From positions 30,072 to 94,071 of the forward strand of contig JAEYVY010000019.1 in NCBI GenBank assembly GCA_023429375.1: a DNA stretch of 64,000 nucleotides, read 5' to 3'. Numbering within the stretch: position 1 is the stretch's first letter; every line of letters begins with the position of its first letter. The notes below the pieces were generated by a model. It was given only the letters and a program-made list of their open reading frames with translations. It ran no database searches and was not told where the DNA came from. Shown here piece by piece: positions 35,803 through 45,027 of this stretch. The position numbers and the translations under genes were made by a program. The DNA comes from Bacteroidota bacterium. GTDB lineage: Bacteria > Bacteroidota > Bacteroidia > Bacteroidales > Tannerellaceae.

Positions 35803-37253
35803 AGAAGTTATTCATCTATATAACAGCAGTAGTTTGCATGCTTTCTGCCTGCGGACGTCCATCCGATATCGTCGAAACGGACAGCCTGCCTCCTATTTAT
35901 CCTGATTATACCAATATTACCATTCCTGTTAATATTGCTCCGCTTAATTTTTTACTTAGAGACAGTATCACCAAGGCTGAAGTAGTCATTCAAGGGCAAA
36001 ATTCTTCTTTTACCCTATACGAGGACAATAAAGTACAGTTTTCCATGAGCAAATGGAAGCACTTTATCGAATCAGAGATAGGAAATGATATTGTAGTTCA
36101 GGTAATTGCCAAGTCAAATAATAAATGGATAAAATATGCTCCATTCCATTGGACGGTCGTTCCTGATAAGATTGACCCGTACTTAAGCTACCGCCTGATA
36201 GAGCCCGGCTATGAGGTTTGGAATAAGATACAGCTGTGTGAAAGAGAGATTGAGACCTTCAAAGAACGAGTTATCGCTGATAATAATCTGACCGACGGGT
36301 CTTGTATGAACTGTCATATATATGGTAATCAAGATGGTGCGTTATCTATGTTTCATCTGCGTGGGCCAAACGGCGGAACCATTCTAAATAAAAACGGACA
36401 ACTTAGAAAGATTGGGACAAAAGTCGACGGACAATTATCACCGGCCATTTATGGCAACTTCCATCCATCAGGAAAATATGCCGTCTTTTCGACCAATACG
36501 ATTATTCCCGAATTTCATGCCTATAAAAATGAACGCTTGGAGGTATATGATACGGAATCCGATTTGATCGTCATTGACCTGGATGCAAACACGATTCAAT
36601 CATCTCCACTTGTTTCCGGGAAAGAAAACCTGGAGACCTTCCCAGTATTCTCTGCAGATGGCAAGAAGATCTATTTCTGCTCAGCACCGACTATTACGCT
36701 TCCGGATAGTGTCCGAAGTCTTAAATACAACCTGTGTAGCATTTCTTTCGATAAACAGAGTGGCCGCTTCGGAACTGAAATTGATACCTTGTTCCATGCA
36801 GCTATAGATAATCAATCAGTTTGCCATCCCAAGACATCTCCTGATGGACGCTATATTTTATATACAGTGGCCGACTATGGAACCTTCCCTATTTGGCATC
36901 AGGAGACTGATTTGCAACTGATGGATTTGTATACCGGTCAAATCGATTCACTGCATATAGTGAATTCGGACAGATCGGACACTTATCATTCTTGGTCGTC
37001 AAACAGTAGATGGTTTGTATTTGCCAGCAAAAGAGACGATGGCTTGTACGGCAAACCTTATTTTGCTTATGTCGACCCACAAGGCAGGGTACATAAACCA
37101 TTTATCCTGCCACAACAGGATCCAGCGAAGTACGATGACATGTTGAAATCATTCAATATCCCTGAGCTATCAAAGAGTCCTGTACCTTTTAATGCAATTG
37201 ATATTGAACGAATATATCAGGATAGTCCAATAGAGACGGTTAGAACTCGCTAA
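35799..37253 (+). CDS. TolB/PD40-type beta-propeller lipoprotein with CXXCH motif, copy A
   Basis: This 484-aa lipoprotein (VVCMLSAC, Cys18) has an N-terminal beta domain (about 30-160), then a single haem-c-type motif C169-M-N-C-H173, then a TolB/PD40-like beta-propeller with blades such as FHPSGKYAVFSTN, FSADGKKIYFCSAP and TSPDGRYILYTV. CXXCH is the covalent haem attachment motif of c-type cytochromes and would need periplasmic maturation. Copy B at 39050 keeps the same order and the same motif. I chose the ATG at 35799, which overlaps the DUF6057-A stop by 4 nt and opens the signal peptide. The function is unknown; haem binding is inference. Confidence 0.8.
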   Translation: MKKLFIYITAVVCMLSACGRPSDIVETDSLPPIYPDYTNITIPVNIAPLNFLLRDSITKAEVVIQGQNSSFTLYEDNKVQFSMSKWKHFIESEIGNDIVVQVIAKSNNKWIKYAPFHWTVVPDKIDPYLSYRLIEPGYEVWNKIQLCEREIETFKERVIADNNLTDGSCMNCHIYGNQDGALSMFHLRGPNGGTILNKNGQLRKIGTKVDGQLSPAIYGNFHPSGKYAVFSTNTIIPEFHAYKNERLEVYDTESDLIVIDLDANTIQSSPLVSGKENLETFPVFSADGKKIYFCSAPTITLPDSVRSLKYNLCSISFDKQSGRFGTEIDTLFHAAIDNQSVCHPKTSPDGRYILYTVADYGTFPIWHQETDLQLMDLYTGQIDSLHIVNSDRSDTYHSWSSNSRWFVFASKRDDGLYGKPYFAYVDPQGRVHKPFILPQQDPAKYDDMLKSFNIPELSKSPVPFNAIDIERIYQDSPIETVRTR

Positions 37254-37266
37254 ATTAACACGTATT

Positions 37267-39108
37267 ATGAAAAACTACTTAGAGAAAGCAAATCCATTGT
37301 TCTCTCTACTTTTTGGGACCCTAATTTTCGGATTTTACACTTTGTATTATCCCTATCATATCCATTATCAGGAACAGTTTCAGCTTTTCCTGAACACCTC
37401 CGAATACTTGGCAGAAAGAACGGCTAAACCTGGGGGACTGGCAGAATATTTGGCCGGTTTCTTGATTCAGTTTTTCTATTTCAGTTGGATGGGCGCATTG
37501 ATCATCGCCTTGCTTTTAGTCCTGATTCAACGATTACTTTATAGGATATCCACTAATTTTTCAAGAAATCCTTCCCTCTACTTGCTCACATTTATTCCTT
37601 CTGTATTGTACTGGTCGCTATTGTGCAATGAAAACTACCTGCTTGGAGGAGTCGTTGGTTTTATTCTGGTTTTGATTCCTGTTGTGTTATATCAACGTAT
37701 TAGCTCCCTACCCCTTCGTACCGTTTACTTCTTGATTATGATGCCCGCCTTGTTCTGGTTTACAGGCGGAATCGTAATCGTGTTTGCATCTCTTTGTCTA
37801 GCATGGGAATGGATTCAAAATGGGGGTTCACTAAAACAAAGAGCATTATTTACGCTGTTCATTGTCGCACTGACTATTTTACTTTTCATTTCTGTTGGCT
37901 TATTAGAGTTACACTATCCTGTAGCGCAATTGATAAGAGGCATCAATTATCATCGATACACCCAGTTTCAGACTACTCCGATATTCGCTATTGCCTTTTT
38001 TCTTTTACTTATCCCTTTACTATTCAAATGGCTGCCAACAACAAAAGGGGATCGAAGCTCTATCATCGTTACTACATTTATTTTAATTGCGATAGCTACA
38101 GGAGGAGGTTACTTTATCAAGCAAATGATTGATTGGGATAAAGAAGAAATTATGGCCTACGACTACCAGGTGCGGTGGCAAAATTGGGATAAGATTATAG
38201 AAATGGCAGATAAGAAAGCACCTACCACCTCTCTCTCCGTGTCTTGCCTAAATCTGGCTTTAGCCAAGAAAGGAATCTTGGGTGATCGTATGTTTCATTA
38301 TTATCAAAATGGAACAGCCGGGTTATTACCTAATTTCACAAGAGATTTTACCATACCCTTCGTAGCCGGTGAAGTTTACTACCACTTAGGATTTGTGAAT
38401 ACGGCTCAACGATTTGCGTTCGAGGCTATGGAAGCAATACCTGATTATCAGAAAAGCGTACGTGCCATCAAACGATTGGCAGAAACGAATATCATTAACG
38501 GCAATTATGTTGTAGCTACTAAATACTTAAAATTGTTACGACAAACCACAATGTATAAATCATGGGCCAACCAAACCATATCCGATTTGCAGGATAAAAA
38601 GCGAATTGAGAACAAGGAAGAATGGGCTACCCTACGTAAATACAGGACAAAGGAGGATTTTCTTTTCAGTGAGCCCGAAAAGACATCGATGCTGGGCTTC
38701 TTACTTCAACAAGAACCTACTAACCGTCTGGCCTATGAGTACCTGTTAGCCTACTGCCTGCTTTCAAAGGATATCAAACATTTCTATAGTTATTACCCAC
38801 TTGGTAATCAGATCCATTACACCACCATTCCGGTTCATTTTCAAGAAGCATTAATCTATGTCTGGGGCCTCTCCAATGAAGATCCGACATTGAACATACC
38901 GTTCCCTATTTCTGACAGTGTGAAAGCCAATGTACGCACGTATGGCAGCATTTATACGAGTCAGCAAAACCCGGAACCAATGCTCAGAAAACAATTCTCA
39001 TCAACGTATTGGTATTACCTCCACTTTAGAAAACATAACAAAACAGTATATGAAGACCTATATGATGTATATGCTGACAATCCTGCTGTTGTCAGCCCAG
39101 GCGTGTAA
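37267..39108 (+). CDS. DUF6057 polytopic membrane protein, copy B
   Basis: This 613-aa paralogue of the gene at 34048 has the same plan: multiple transmembrane segments in the first 290 residues and a soluble helical C-terminus (AGEVYYHLGFVNTAQRFAFE, VRAIKRLAETNIINGNYVV). The shared motif reads YQEQFQLFLNTSEYL then KPGGLAEYLAG. The level of divergence by eye suggests an old duplication rather than a recent one. The last 59 nt overlap the start of the next lipoprotein gene in another frame. It lies 13 nt after propeller A. Confidence 0.75.
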   Translation: MKNYLEKANPLFSLLFGTLIFGFYTLYYPYHIHYQEQFQLFLNTSEYLAERTAKPGGLAEYLAGFLIQFFYFSWMGALIIALLLVLIQRLLYRISTNFSRNPSLYLLTFIPSVLYWSLLCNENYLLGGVVGFILVLIPVVLYQRISSLPLRTVYFLIMMPALFWFTGGIVIVFASLCLAWEWIQNGGSLKQRALFTLFIVALTILLFISVGLLELHYPVAQLIRGINYHRYTQFQTTPIFAIAFFLLLIPLLFKWLPTTKGDRSSIIVTTFILIAIATGGGYFIKQMIDWDKEEIMAYDYQVRWQNWDKIIEMADKKAPTTSLSVSCLNLALAKKGILGDRMFHYYQNGTAGLLPNFTRDFTIPFVAGEVYYHLGFVNTAQRFAFEAMEAIPDYQKSVRAIKRLAETNIINGNYVVATKYLKLLRQTTMYKSWANQTISDLQDKKRIENKEEWATLRKYRTKEDFLFSEPEKTSMLGFLLQQEPTNRLAYEYLLAYCLLSKDIKHFYSYYPLGNQIHYTTIPVHFQEALIYVWGLSNEDPTLNIPFPISDSVKANVRTYGSIYTSQQNPEPMLRKQFSSTYWYYLHFRKHNKTVYEDLYDVYADNPAVVSPGV

Positions 39109-40525
39109 GGAGACAATAGTCCCAACGGAAATAAAAGCGACTCCTCCGGTTCTATTCCCCGATTATACGGAAGTTACGATACCAGCCAATATCGCACCTC
39201 TTCACTTTACTGTCGATGCTGAGTTTGAGAAGATCGATGCATTGGTTGAAGGTAGTAATACTGGAACAATTCATGTACAAGAAAACGAATACATCAAGTT
39301 TACACTCAAAGAGTGGCATGATATCCTCAACAAGAATAAGGGAGGTCATCTGAAGATTACCATTTCTACCAAACAAGCAAATGGTTGGATACAGTACACA
39401 CCTTTCAATATTTATATTAGCCCTGATCCAATTGATTACGCCTTAGCCTACCGTCTTATTGCACCGGGCTACGAGGTATATAGCAAAATGGGTATCTACC
39501 AGCGCAGCTTGAACGATTTCAAACAAACCCCTATAATCGAGAATACCTTATTGCCGGGTAGTTGCGTAAACTGTCATTCGTTTAATCAAAACGATCCTCA
39601 ATTTATCAGTCTGCATATCCGTGGGGAATACGGCTCCACCTTGATATCGACCGATAAAGCACAGGATTTATTTACAACAAAGACTAAGGAAACAATCTCC
39701 AATTGTGTCTATCCTTATTGGCATCCAAGTGGTAGATATATTGCCTATTCAACCAACAAAACCCAACAAGGTTTCCATGAGATTAATGACAAACGAATAG
39801 AAGTGGTTGATCTTGCATCCGATGTTGTTGTGTACGACACAGAGAAAAATGAGCTCTTCAGCAGTTCCCTTCTGAAGTCTGATTCTATTTTCGAAACCTT
39901 CCCTGCTTTTTCACCCGATGGCAAAAGCCTTTACTTCTGTTCTGCCCCCATCAAACCCTTGCCTTCGGAATACGATCAGATAAAATACAGTCTTTGTCGA
40001 ATTGATTTCAATCCGGAAACAGGGGGTTTTGGAACAGTAGTAGATACGTTGGTTTCAGCCTATCAGACCAATAAAAGTGTATCGTTTCCACGCCCTTCGT
40101 TCGATGGTCGTTATCTGATGTATACGTTGTCTGATTATGGCAACTTTTCAATCTGGCATACTGAGGCAGACCTATGCCTGATTGATTTACAAACGGGAAT
40201 GCATCGTGCACTTGATGAGGTAAATAGTGACCAAGTGGAAAGCTATCATAATTGGAGCAGCAACTCACGTTGGTTCGTCTTCAGCAGTCGTCGTTTGGAC
40301 GGACTCTACACACGTCCTTTCATCGCCTCTATCGATAAAAATGGGAATGTGGGCAAGCCCTTCCTCCTACCACAGCAAGACATCCATCATTATGACAATC
40401 TGCTCTATTCATTCAATATTCCGGAATTTATTACCGGACCGGTATCCATCGACGTTCGTGCAATTGAGAAACAAGCACGAAGCAAAGTCTTTAAACGATT
40501 TGAATACCGGTCAGGCAAAGAATAA
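39050..40525 (+). CDS. TolB/PD40-type beta-propeller lipoprotein with CXXCH motif, copy B
   Basis: This 491-aa paralogue of propeller A keeps the N-terminal beta domain, the motif C172-V-N-C-H176, YRLIAPGYEV just before it, HIRG after it, and the blades WHPSGRYIAYSTN and FSPDGKSLYFCSAP. I chose the ATG at 39050, which gives a clean lipoprotein signal (LTILLLSAQAC, Cys19); a longer frame from 38930 has no signal peptide. The first 59 nt lie inside the end of DUF6057-B. It is the last gene of the cassette and ends 12 nt from a convergent esterase gene. Confidence 0.8.
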   Translation: MKTYMMYMLTILLLSAQACKETIVPTEIKATPPVLFPDYTEVTIPANIAPLHFTVDAEFEKIDALVEGSNTGTIHVQENEYIKFTLKEWHDILNKNKGGHLKITISTKQANGWIQYTPFNIYISPDPIDYALAYRLIAPGYEVYSKMGIYQRSLNDFKQTPIIENTLLPGSCVNCHSFNQNDPQFISLHIRGEYGSTLISTDKAQDLFTTKTKETISNCVYPYWHPSGRYIAYSTNKTQQGFHEINDKRIEVVDLASDVVVYDTEKNELFSSSLLKSDSIFETFPAFSPDGKSLYFCSAPIKPLPSEYDQIKYSLCRIDFNPETGGFGTVVDTLVSAYQTNKSVSFPRPSFDGRYLMYTLSDYGNFSIWHTEADLCLIDLQTGMHRALDEVNSDQVESYHNWSSNSRWFVFSSRRLDGLYTRPFIASIDKNGNVGKPFLLPQQDIHHYDNLLYSFNIPEFITGPVSIDVRAIEKQARSKVFKRFEYRSGKE

Positions 40526-40537
40526 AACCAAAGGTCT

Positions 40538-41800
40538 TTATTTATTAAAAAAATGCTTTTGGGCAAATCGGATATAGTTTTGCCAATCGATGTCAGTCAC
40601 ATCATGTACGCCGGGGCGAATATGATAACCGATATGGTTCATGATGGGTTGATTTATGGCAGGCATTTCTGTTGCCTCCAGCCCTTTAAGTCCATACAGT
40701 TCGTACACGGGACCAGCAAATACACCGCTCAAAAACTCACCTTTCGGATCTGCCCATCGGTCTTCCTCTGCGCTAGCGATATATACCGGACGGGGAGCGA
40801 CCAAAGCAATCAGTTCATGCTGATCAAAAGGTAGTTTGTCTTCGTTGTCTGCATATTGATTGGCAGCTTTACACAGCCAATGAGGAAACGAATTAGTCAT
40901 GATTTTTAAGGTTTCACCATATTTTCTTTTAGAGAGGGCAGCACCACCGCAGCCCGAATCGTTCGAAATCACGATGGCAAAGCGTTCATCTTGCACACCT
41001 GCCCAAAGACTAGCTTTCCCTTGTCTTGAATGCCCCATCAAGGCTACTTGATGTGCATTTACGCGTTCATCCTGTTCAAGGTAATCCATGATGCGACTAT
41101 ACCCCCAGGCCCATCCACCTAAGGCCTGCCATGTTTCGGGATTGTCCTTAGTCTTTTCATAGTCTGCAAACAGACATAACACACTTTCGTCTTTCAGCGT
41201 TTCCTTGTCCGGAAAGATATCATGATAGCACATCGTTGCTACAGCAAAACCGGCATCGATAATCATTTCGATGGGCCATCTGCTTTTTTGATAACCACGT
41301 GCCATGGTTGGATCAGTTGCCGGTTTAACATATTTCAAACCCGGAGATACCAAGATAAAATCATCCTCACTGACGGTCTGATTTCCTAAAAAGTTGTAAG
41401 AAAGAAATACGGGCACTTTACCCTTTACCGCATTGGGGGTATACATGAGAAGAATGGCCTCAATTTCCTTCCCGTTAGCCTGGAATAGGAAACGAATCTG
41501 TTTGCAGCTTGCTTTACCGTTGAGTGCATCCGCTTTCTCGTCAAGCAAAGTGTAACTGACTGGGATTTTTTCGTCTGGCGTACGTCCATACATCTGGTCC
41601 GAAAACAGTTGCAATATTTCCGGGCGACGCTGCGTTTCCCATTGCTGAACTGTAGTAACCTTAGCTCCATTATTTAAGGTAAGCGGATCGGGAAGCGTAT
41701 ACGCCGGGACTTTCGATTCATCGTAATTTTCGCCTCTTGATTGCGCTTGAACGAAAGCAACACAAAAGGCAAATGTGGTCAATAAAAGTAGTTTTTTCAT
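40538..41800 (-). CDS. CE15-like glucuronoyl esterase
   Basis: This 420-aa secreted alpha/beta hydrolase (signal peptide LLLTTFAFCVAFVQAQ) has the CE15 nucleophile motif GHSRQGK (Ser near 257), NDSGCGGAALSKR after it, and a catalytic His in PGVHDVTD near 398. CE15 enzymes split the ester between glucuronic acid of xylan and lignin alcohols, although bacterial members can have other ester targets. It is on the opposite strand to the cassette before it, with 12 nt between stops, and lies 23 nt downstream of kdsB on the same strand, so it is not obviously part of a Sus locus. Confidence 0.85.
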   Translation of the reverse strand: MKKLLLLTTFAFCVAFVQAQSRGENYDESKVPAYTLPDPLTLNNGAKVTTVQQWETQRRPEILQLFSDQMYGRTPDEKIPVSYTLLDEKADALNGKASCKQIRFLFQANGKEIEAILLMYTPNAVKGKVPVFLSYNFLGNQTVSEDDFILVSPGLKYVKPATDPTMARGYQKSRWPIEMIIDAGFAVATMCYHDIFPDKETLKDESVLCLFADYEKTKDNPETWQALGGWAWGYSRIMDYLEQDERVNAHQVALMGHSRQGKASLWAGVQDERFAIVISNDSGCGGAALSKRKYGETLKIMTNSFPHWLCKAANQYADNEDKLPFDQHELIALVAPRPVYIASAEEDRWADPKGEFLSGVFAGPVYELYGLKGLEATEMPAINQPIMNHIGYHIRPGVHDVTDIDWQNYIRFAQKHFFNK

Positions 41801-41823
41801 ATTAGTATGCTTCTAAAGGTTAA

Positions 41824-42588
41824 CTATTTATGCTTGTTCATAAACGCTATCGCTTTTTGCATATCTTCCGGCGTATCAATGCCTATCGTTTCCTGATGGG
41901 TTATACCGACTTTGATACGATATCCATTCTCCAGCCAGCGGAGTTGTTCCAGACTCTCTGCCAATTCGAGCGATGACTGCGGAAGTTGAGTGATTTCCCG
42001 TAAGACGTCTGCCCGGTAGGCATATAATCCGATATGCTTATAATACGTGTGATTTTTCAGCCACTCTGTGTGTTCCTTTCCTCGCACGTAAGGGATAACC
42101 GAACGACTAAAATACATTGCTTCGCCGCGTTTGTTCAATACTACCTTAGGAGAGTTCGAATTAAACAATGTCGATTCAAAATCATCATCTGGAGAAAAAG
42201 GCTTAACCAAAGTAGCCAACTCAACGCTTTGATCTGTAAAACAAGATTTCAATGTCTCGATTTGCGAAGGATGGATAAAAGGTTCGTCGCCTTGAATATT
42301 CACAATTACCTCATACCCTGTTCCGGTTTTCACATAGGCCTCATAGCAACGATCCGTACCGCTTTTATGATCTGGCGAGGTCATCACCACCTGTCCACCA
42401 AACGCCTTTACCGCAGCTTCGATACGTTCGTCGTCGGTAGCTACATAAACTGCATCCAGTACCCCTTGCACCTGTTCGTACACACGTTGGATCATGGTCT
42501 TCCCATTCATATCAGCCAATGGCTTTCCCGGAAAACGCGTAGAAGCGTAACGAGCCGGAATGATTCCAATAAACCTTATATTCTCCAT
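41824..42588 (-). CDS. kdsB: 3-deoxy-manno-octulosonate cytidylyltransferase
   Basis: This 254-aa enzyme activates Kdo with CTP to CMP-Kdo for lipopolysaccharide core synthesis. Signatures are IIPARYASTRFPGKPLADM at residues 8-26, VATDDERI, TSPDHKSGTDR and NIQGDEPFI near 100. The length is typical. It is followed after 23 nt by the CE15-like gene. No matching -7 box is visible in its leader. Confidence 0.97.
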   Translation of the reverse strand: MENIRFIGIIPARYASTRFPGKPLADMNGKTMIQRVYEQVQGVLDAVYVATDDERIEAAVKAFGGQVVMTSPDHKSGTDRCYEAYVKTGTGYEVIVNIQGDEPFIHPSQIETLKSCFTDQSVELATLVKPFSPDDDFESTLFNSNSPKVVLNKRGEAMYFSRSVIPYVRGKEHTEWLKNHTYYKHIGLYAYRADVLREITQLPQSSLELAESLEQLRWLENGYRIKVGITHQETIGIDTPEDMQKAIAFMNKHK

Positions 42589-42716
42589 CTCTGTTATTCT
42601 GTTTGAAGTAAATATTTTATTAAATTGCTCCTGCCTAAATGCTTTTTACTCACCTCATACCCTATCCCAGAGGAGGTACAAAGGGCGATGCAAAGCATTG
42701 AATGGAGGGTGATATA

Positions 42717-42747
42717 TTGCCAAAGTTAGCTATTTATTTTATTTTTG
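42717..42747 (+). promoter_or_regulatory. Promoter of the AlbA_2 protein gene
   Basis: TTG at 42717-42719 (-33) and TATTTTTG at 42740-42747 (-7) are 20 nt apart. Transcription would begin near 42755, downstream of an alternative ATG at 42702, which decides the start at 42768. Confidence 0.65.
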
Positions 42748-42767
42748 TCCGACTAATAATCTTCAAT

Positions 42768-43400
42768 ATGAAGAAGCATCCGATTGAATTACTGATTGAA
42801 CAAGGTGAGCATCAGCAGCTTGATTTTAAATTTGAAGTTAGCGACAGCAAAAAGATAGCCAGAACACTAAGTGCTTTTGCGAACACAGACGGTGGCCGTC
42901 TTCTTATTGGGGTAAAAGACAATGGAGTGATTGCCGGTGTGCGTAGTGAAGAAGAGTACTACATGATTGAAGCCGCCTCACAGTTATACACCAAACCAGC
43001 CGTTGAATTTACTGCTCAGAAATGGGAAATTGGCGGTAAAACAGTTCTCGAAGTGTATATCCCGGCATCCAAATCGGGACCTCACATGGCTCCGGACAAA
43101 CAGAATGAATACAAAGCCTATATCCGCGTACAAGATGAAAATATCCTAGCCAACGATGTGCTCATCTTGGCTTGGGAAAAGCAAAAGCGCGTAAAGGGCA
43201 CGCTTCTTAAACTCACCAAGCCCGTTGAGCGGTTGTTCCATTATCTAGACGATCATCCGTATATCAACGCCAACCAGTTTTGTCGTATCGGACGCATCAA
43301 TTACTATACGGCAAAGAATATTCTGAGCGATCTTCTTGCCATGAACAGTCTTCAATATGTGGTCATCGATAAACGAATCGCTTACAAACGGATTGCCTGA
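42768..43400 (+). CDS. AlbA_2 (Schlafen-like) domain protein with winged helix
   Basis: This 210-aa cytosolic protein has an AlbA_2/divergent AAA_4 domain (HQQLDFKFEVSDSKKIARTL, then FANTDGGRLLIGVKDNG, residues about 13-60) and a C-terminal winged-helix region (PYINANQFCRIGRINYYTAK). Proteins of this type bind nucleic acid or act as regulators; the target is unknown. I start at the ATG at 42768 because the promoter at 42717-42747 lies between it and an upstream ATG. The 3' end overlaps the end of the convergent protease gene by 19 nt. Confidence 0.82.
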   Translation: MKKHPIELLIEQGEHQQLDFKFEVSDSKKIARTLSAFANTDGGRLLIGVKDNGVIAGVRSEEEYYMIEAASQLYTKPAVEFTAQKWEIGGKTVLEVYIPASKSGPHMAPDKQNEYKAYIRVQDENILANDVLILAWEKQKRVKGTLLKLTKPVERLFHYLDDHPYINANQFCRIGRINYYTAKNILSDLLAMNSLQYVVIDKRIAYKRIA

Positions 43401-44776
43401 ACGTAGACTTGAGCATTTTCAAAGCGAACGACTGTCACCCGTGTTCCTTTTTCGATGAAACCTTGAATAGATACTCCGTCATAGATTTCCCCATCGATCA
43501 GCACCTTTCCGGAAGGGCGCAAGACGGTTGCCGCGGTACCTTCTTTACCAATGAGTGAGGTTAGTACAGGAGTCGAAACGGCGTGTTCCAAATCAGTTTC
43601 CAAAGCAACCTTACGGAACAAACCTTTGCTTCCGATTCGGTCGGATAGCCAAATCATCGATACAAAACCTACACCCAGACCTACAAGCACGGTCAAAGAA
43701 GCTCTTCCAACCTCAGCACCACTTACATTTTCGAAATCAAAATTCGTATTGTTCAATAAGGCCATGGTCAATCCACCCACGATAAAAACGATTCCCGAAA
43801 TACCGGCTACTCCAAAGCCGGGGATGACAAATATCTCGACCAGCATCAACAAAACACCTACAATAAACAGGATTATTTCCCAATTGGCAGCCAGCCCTTC
43901 GATATACAGAGGTGCAAAATAGAGTATTGCGGCCACAATAGAAGCTGCCGAAGGAAAGCCAATCCCTGGTGTTTGCATCTCAAAATAGATACCACCAATA
44001 ATAATGATAATCAGTAGTGATTGGGCAATAGGATTCATCAGAAAGCCTCTCAGGTTATCTACCCACGAGGGCTCATAGCTTTTAATCTCATAGTTTTCGT
44101 ACCCCATATGTTTCGTTATCACCTCGTCGACCGATTCGGCAACACCATCACAATAACCCCATTTCACAGCTTCTTCGGCCGTAAAGGTTAGTATCTTCCC
44201 GCTGTCGACTACTTCAGGAATTGACGTACGCTCGTCGACCATAGCTTCAGCAATCTTCGGATCGCGTTTCCATTTATAGATTGTATCGTTTCCCTGTATG
44301 ATGGTATCCTTGCCGTGGGCCTCAGCCGTTGAGCGAATCATCGAACGCATATAGGACTGATATTTGTCGGGCATGGCTTGTCCGGTCTGATTAACCACCG
44401 TTGCCGCTCCGATATTGGCACCCTTTCTCATGTAGATATTTTTTGCCGCAATAGAAATAAGGGCTCCTGCCGAAGCTGCATTATTATCGATAAAAACGGA
44501 AACAGGTATCGGACTATACAAAATGGCCGTACGCATAGAGTCTGCCGCATCAACCAGTCCGCCATACGTATTCATGTGGATTAAAATGGCATCTGCACTT
44601 AACTCTTTTGCTTCAGAAAGGCCTTTAGATAAATATATTCGTGTTCTATTATCAATTTCATTTTTAATATCAATCTTGTAGATTAAAATTTTTTCTGAAG
44701 CCTTGCATTGAAGCGGGTTTATAGCCAAAATCAGTCCCAGAAGGCTTAAAAGGGTGGCTATTTGTATTTTATTCAT
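43382..44776 (-). CDS. NfeD-family membrane-bound ClpP-class serine protease
   Basis: This protein (464 aa from this start) has a signal segment, a ClpP/SppA-like serine protease domain (about 30-240; MNTYGGLVDAADSM, catalytic Ser in NNAASAGALI, Lys in MPDKYQSYM), about five transmembrane helices (about 250-390) and a C-terminal NfeD OB-fold (IGKEGTAATVLRPSGKVLID). This is the long NfeD type that cleaves membrane proteins such as stomatin partners. An ATG six codons upstream (44794) is also possible; I prefer 44776 because the signal peptide follows directly. No stomatin/floA gene is adjacent. Confidence 0.88.
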   Translation of the reverse strand: MNKIQIATLLSLLGLILAINPLQCKASEKILIYKIDIKNEIDNRTRIYLSKGLSEAKELSADAILIHMNTYGGLVDAADSMRTAILYSPIPVSVFIDNNAASAGALISIAAKNIYMRKGANIGAATVVNQTGQAMPDKYQSYMRSMIRSTAEAHGKDTIIQGNDTIYKWKRDPKIAEAMVDERTSIPEVVDSGKILTFTAEEAVKWGYCDGVAESVDEVITKHMGYENYEIKSYEPSWVDNLRGFLMNPIAQSLLIIIIIGGIYFEMQTPGIGFPSAASIVAAILYFAPLYIEGLAANWEIILFIVGVLLMLVEIFVIPGFGVAGISGIVFIVGGLTMALLNNTNFDFENVSGAEVGRASLTVLVGLGVGFVSMIWLSDRIGSKGLFRKVALETDLEHAVSTPVLTSLIGKEGTAATVLRPSGKVLIDGEIYDGVSIQGFIEKGTRVTVVRFENAQVYVQAIRL

Positions 44777-44928
44777 ACACAATATTTTATGCAATTATCG
44801 ACAATTTATATCGCGAGATAGAATTTTTTTATTAGCTACAAACTGTAAATATTATTATTTACTGATTTTCAACATATTACAACATATAGATAAAACAAAT
44901 GCTTCAGCACAATATTGTGACAGTAAAA

Positions 44929-44960
44929 TTTGTTATACTCAAATCCATTTGCTAAGTTTG
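44929..44960 (+). promoter_or_regulatory. Promoter of the ECF sigma factor gene
   Basis: TTTG at 44929-44932 and TAAGTTTG at 44953-44960 are 20 nt apart, a complete match to the Bacteroides housekeeping promoter. The leader to the ATG is about 60 nt. Confidence 0.75.
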
Positions 44961-45027
44961 TGATACTAACAGTTTCGGTTTTAAACTTTTTGGATTTCAG
45001 AGTTAAACCATTTAACAAATTACGAAT

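Noticed and set aside
38930..39049. Upstream start of propeller B
   Set aside because: It would bury the lipoprotein signal inside the protein and deepen the overlap with DUF6057-B.
40538..41800. CE15-like esterase as the enzyme of the upstream susCD operon
   Set aside because: It is on the other strand, separated from susCD by the whole DUF6057 operon, and adjoins kdsB instead.
42702..42767. Upstream ATG extending the AlbA_2 protein
   Set aside because: The extension encodes the -7 box region and the family domain begins at the later ATG.
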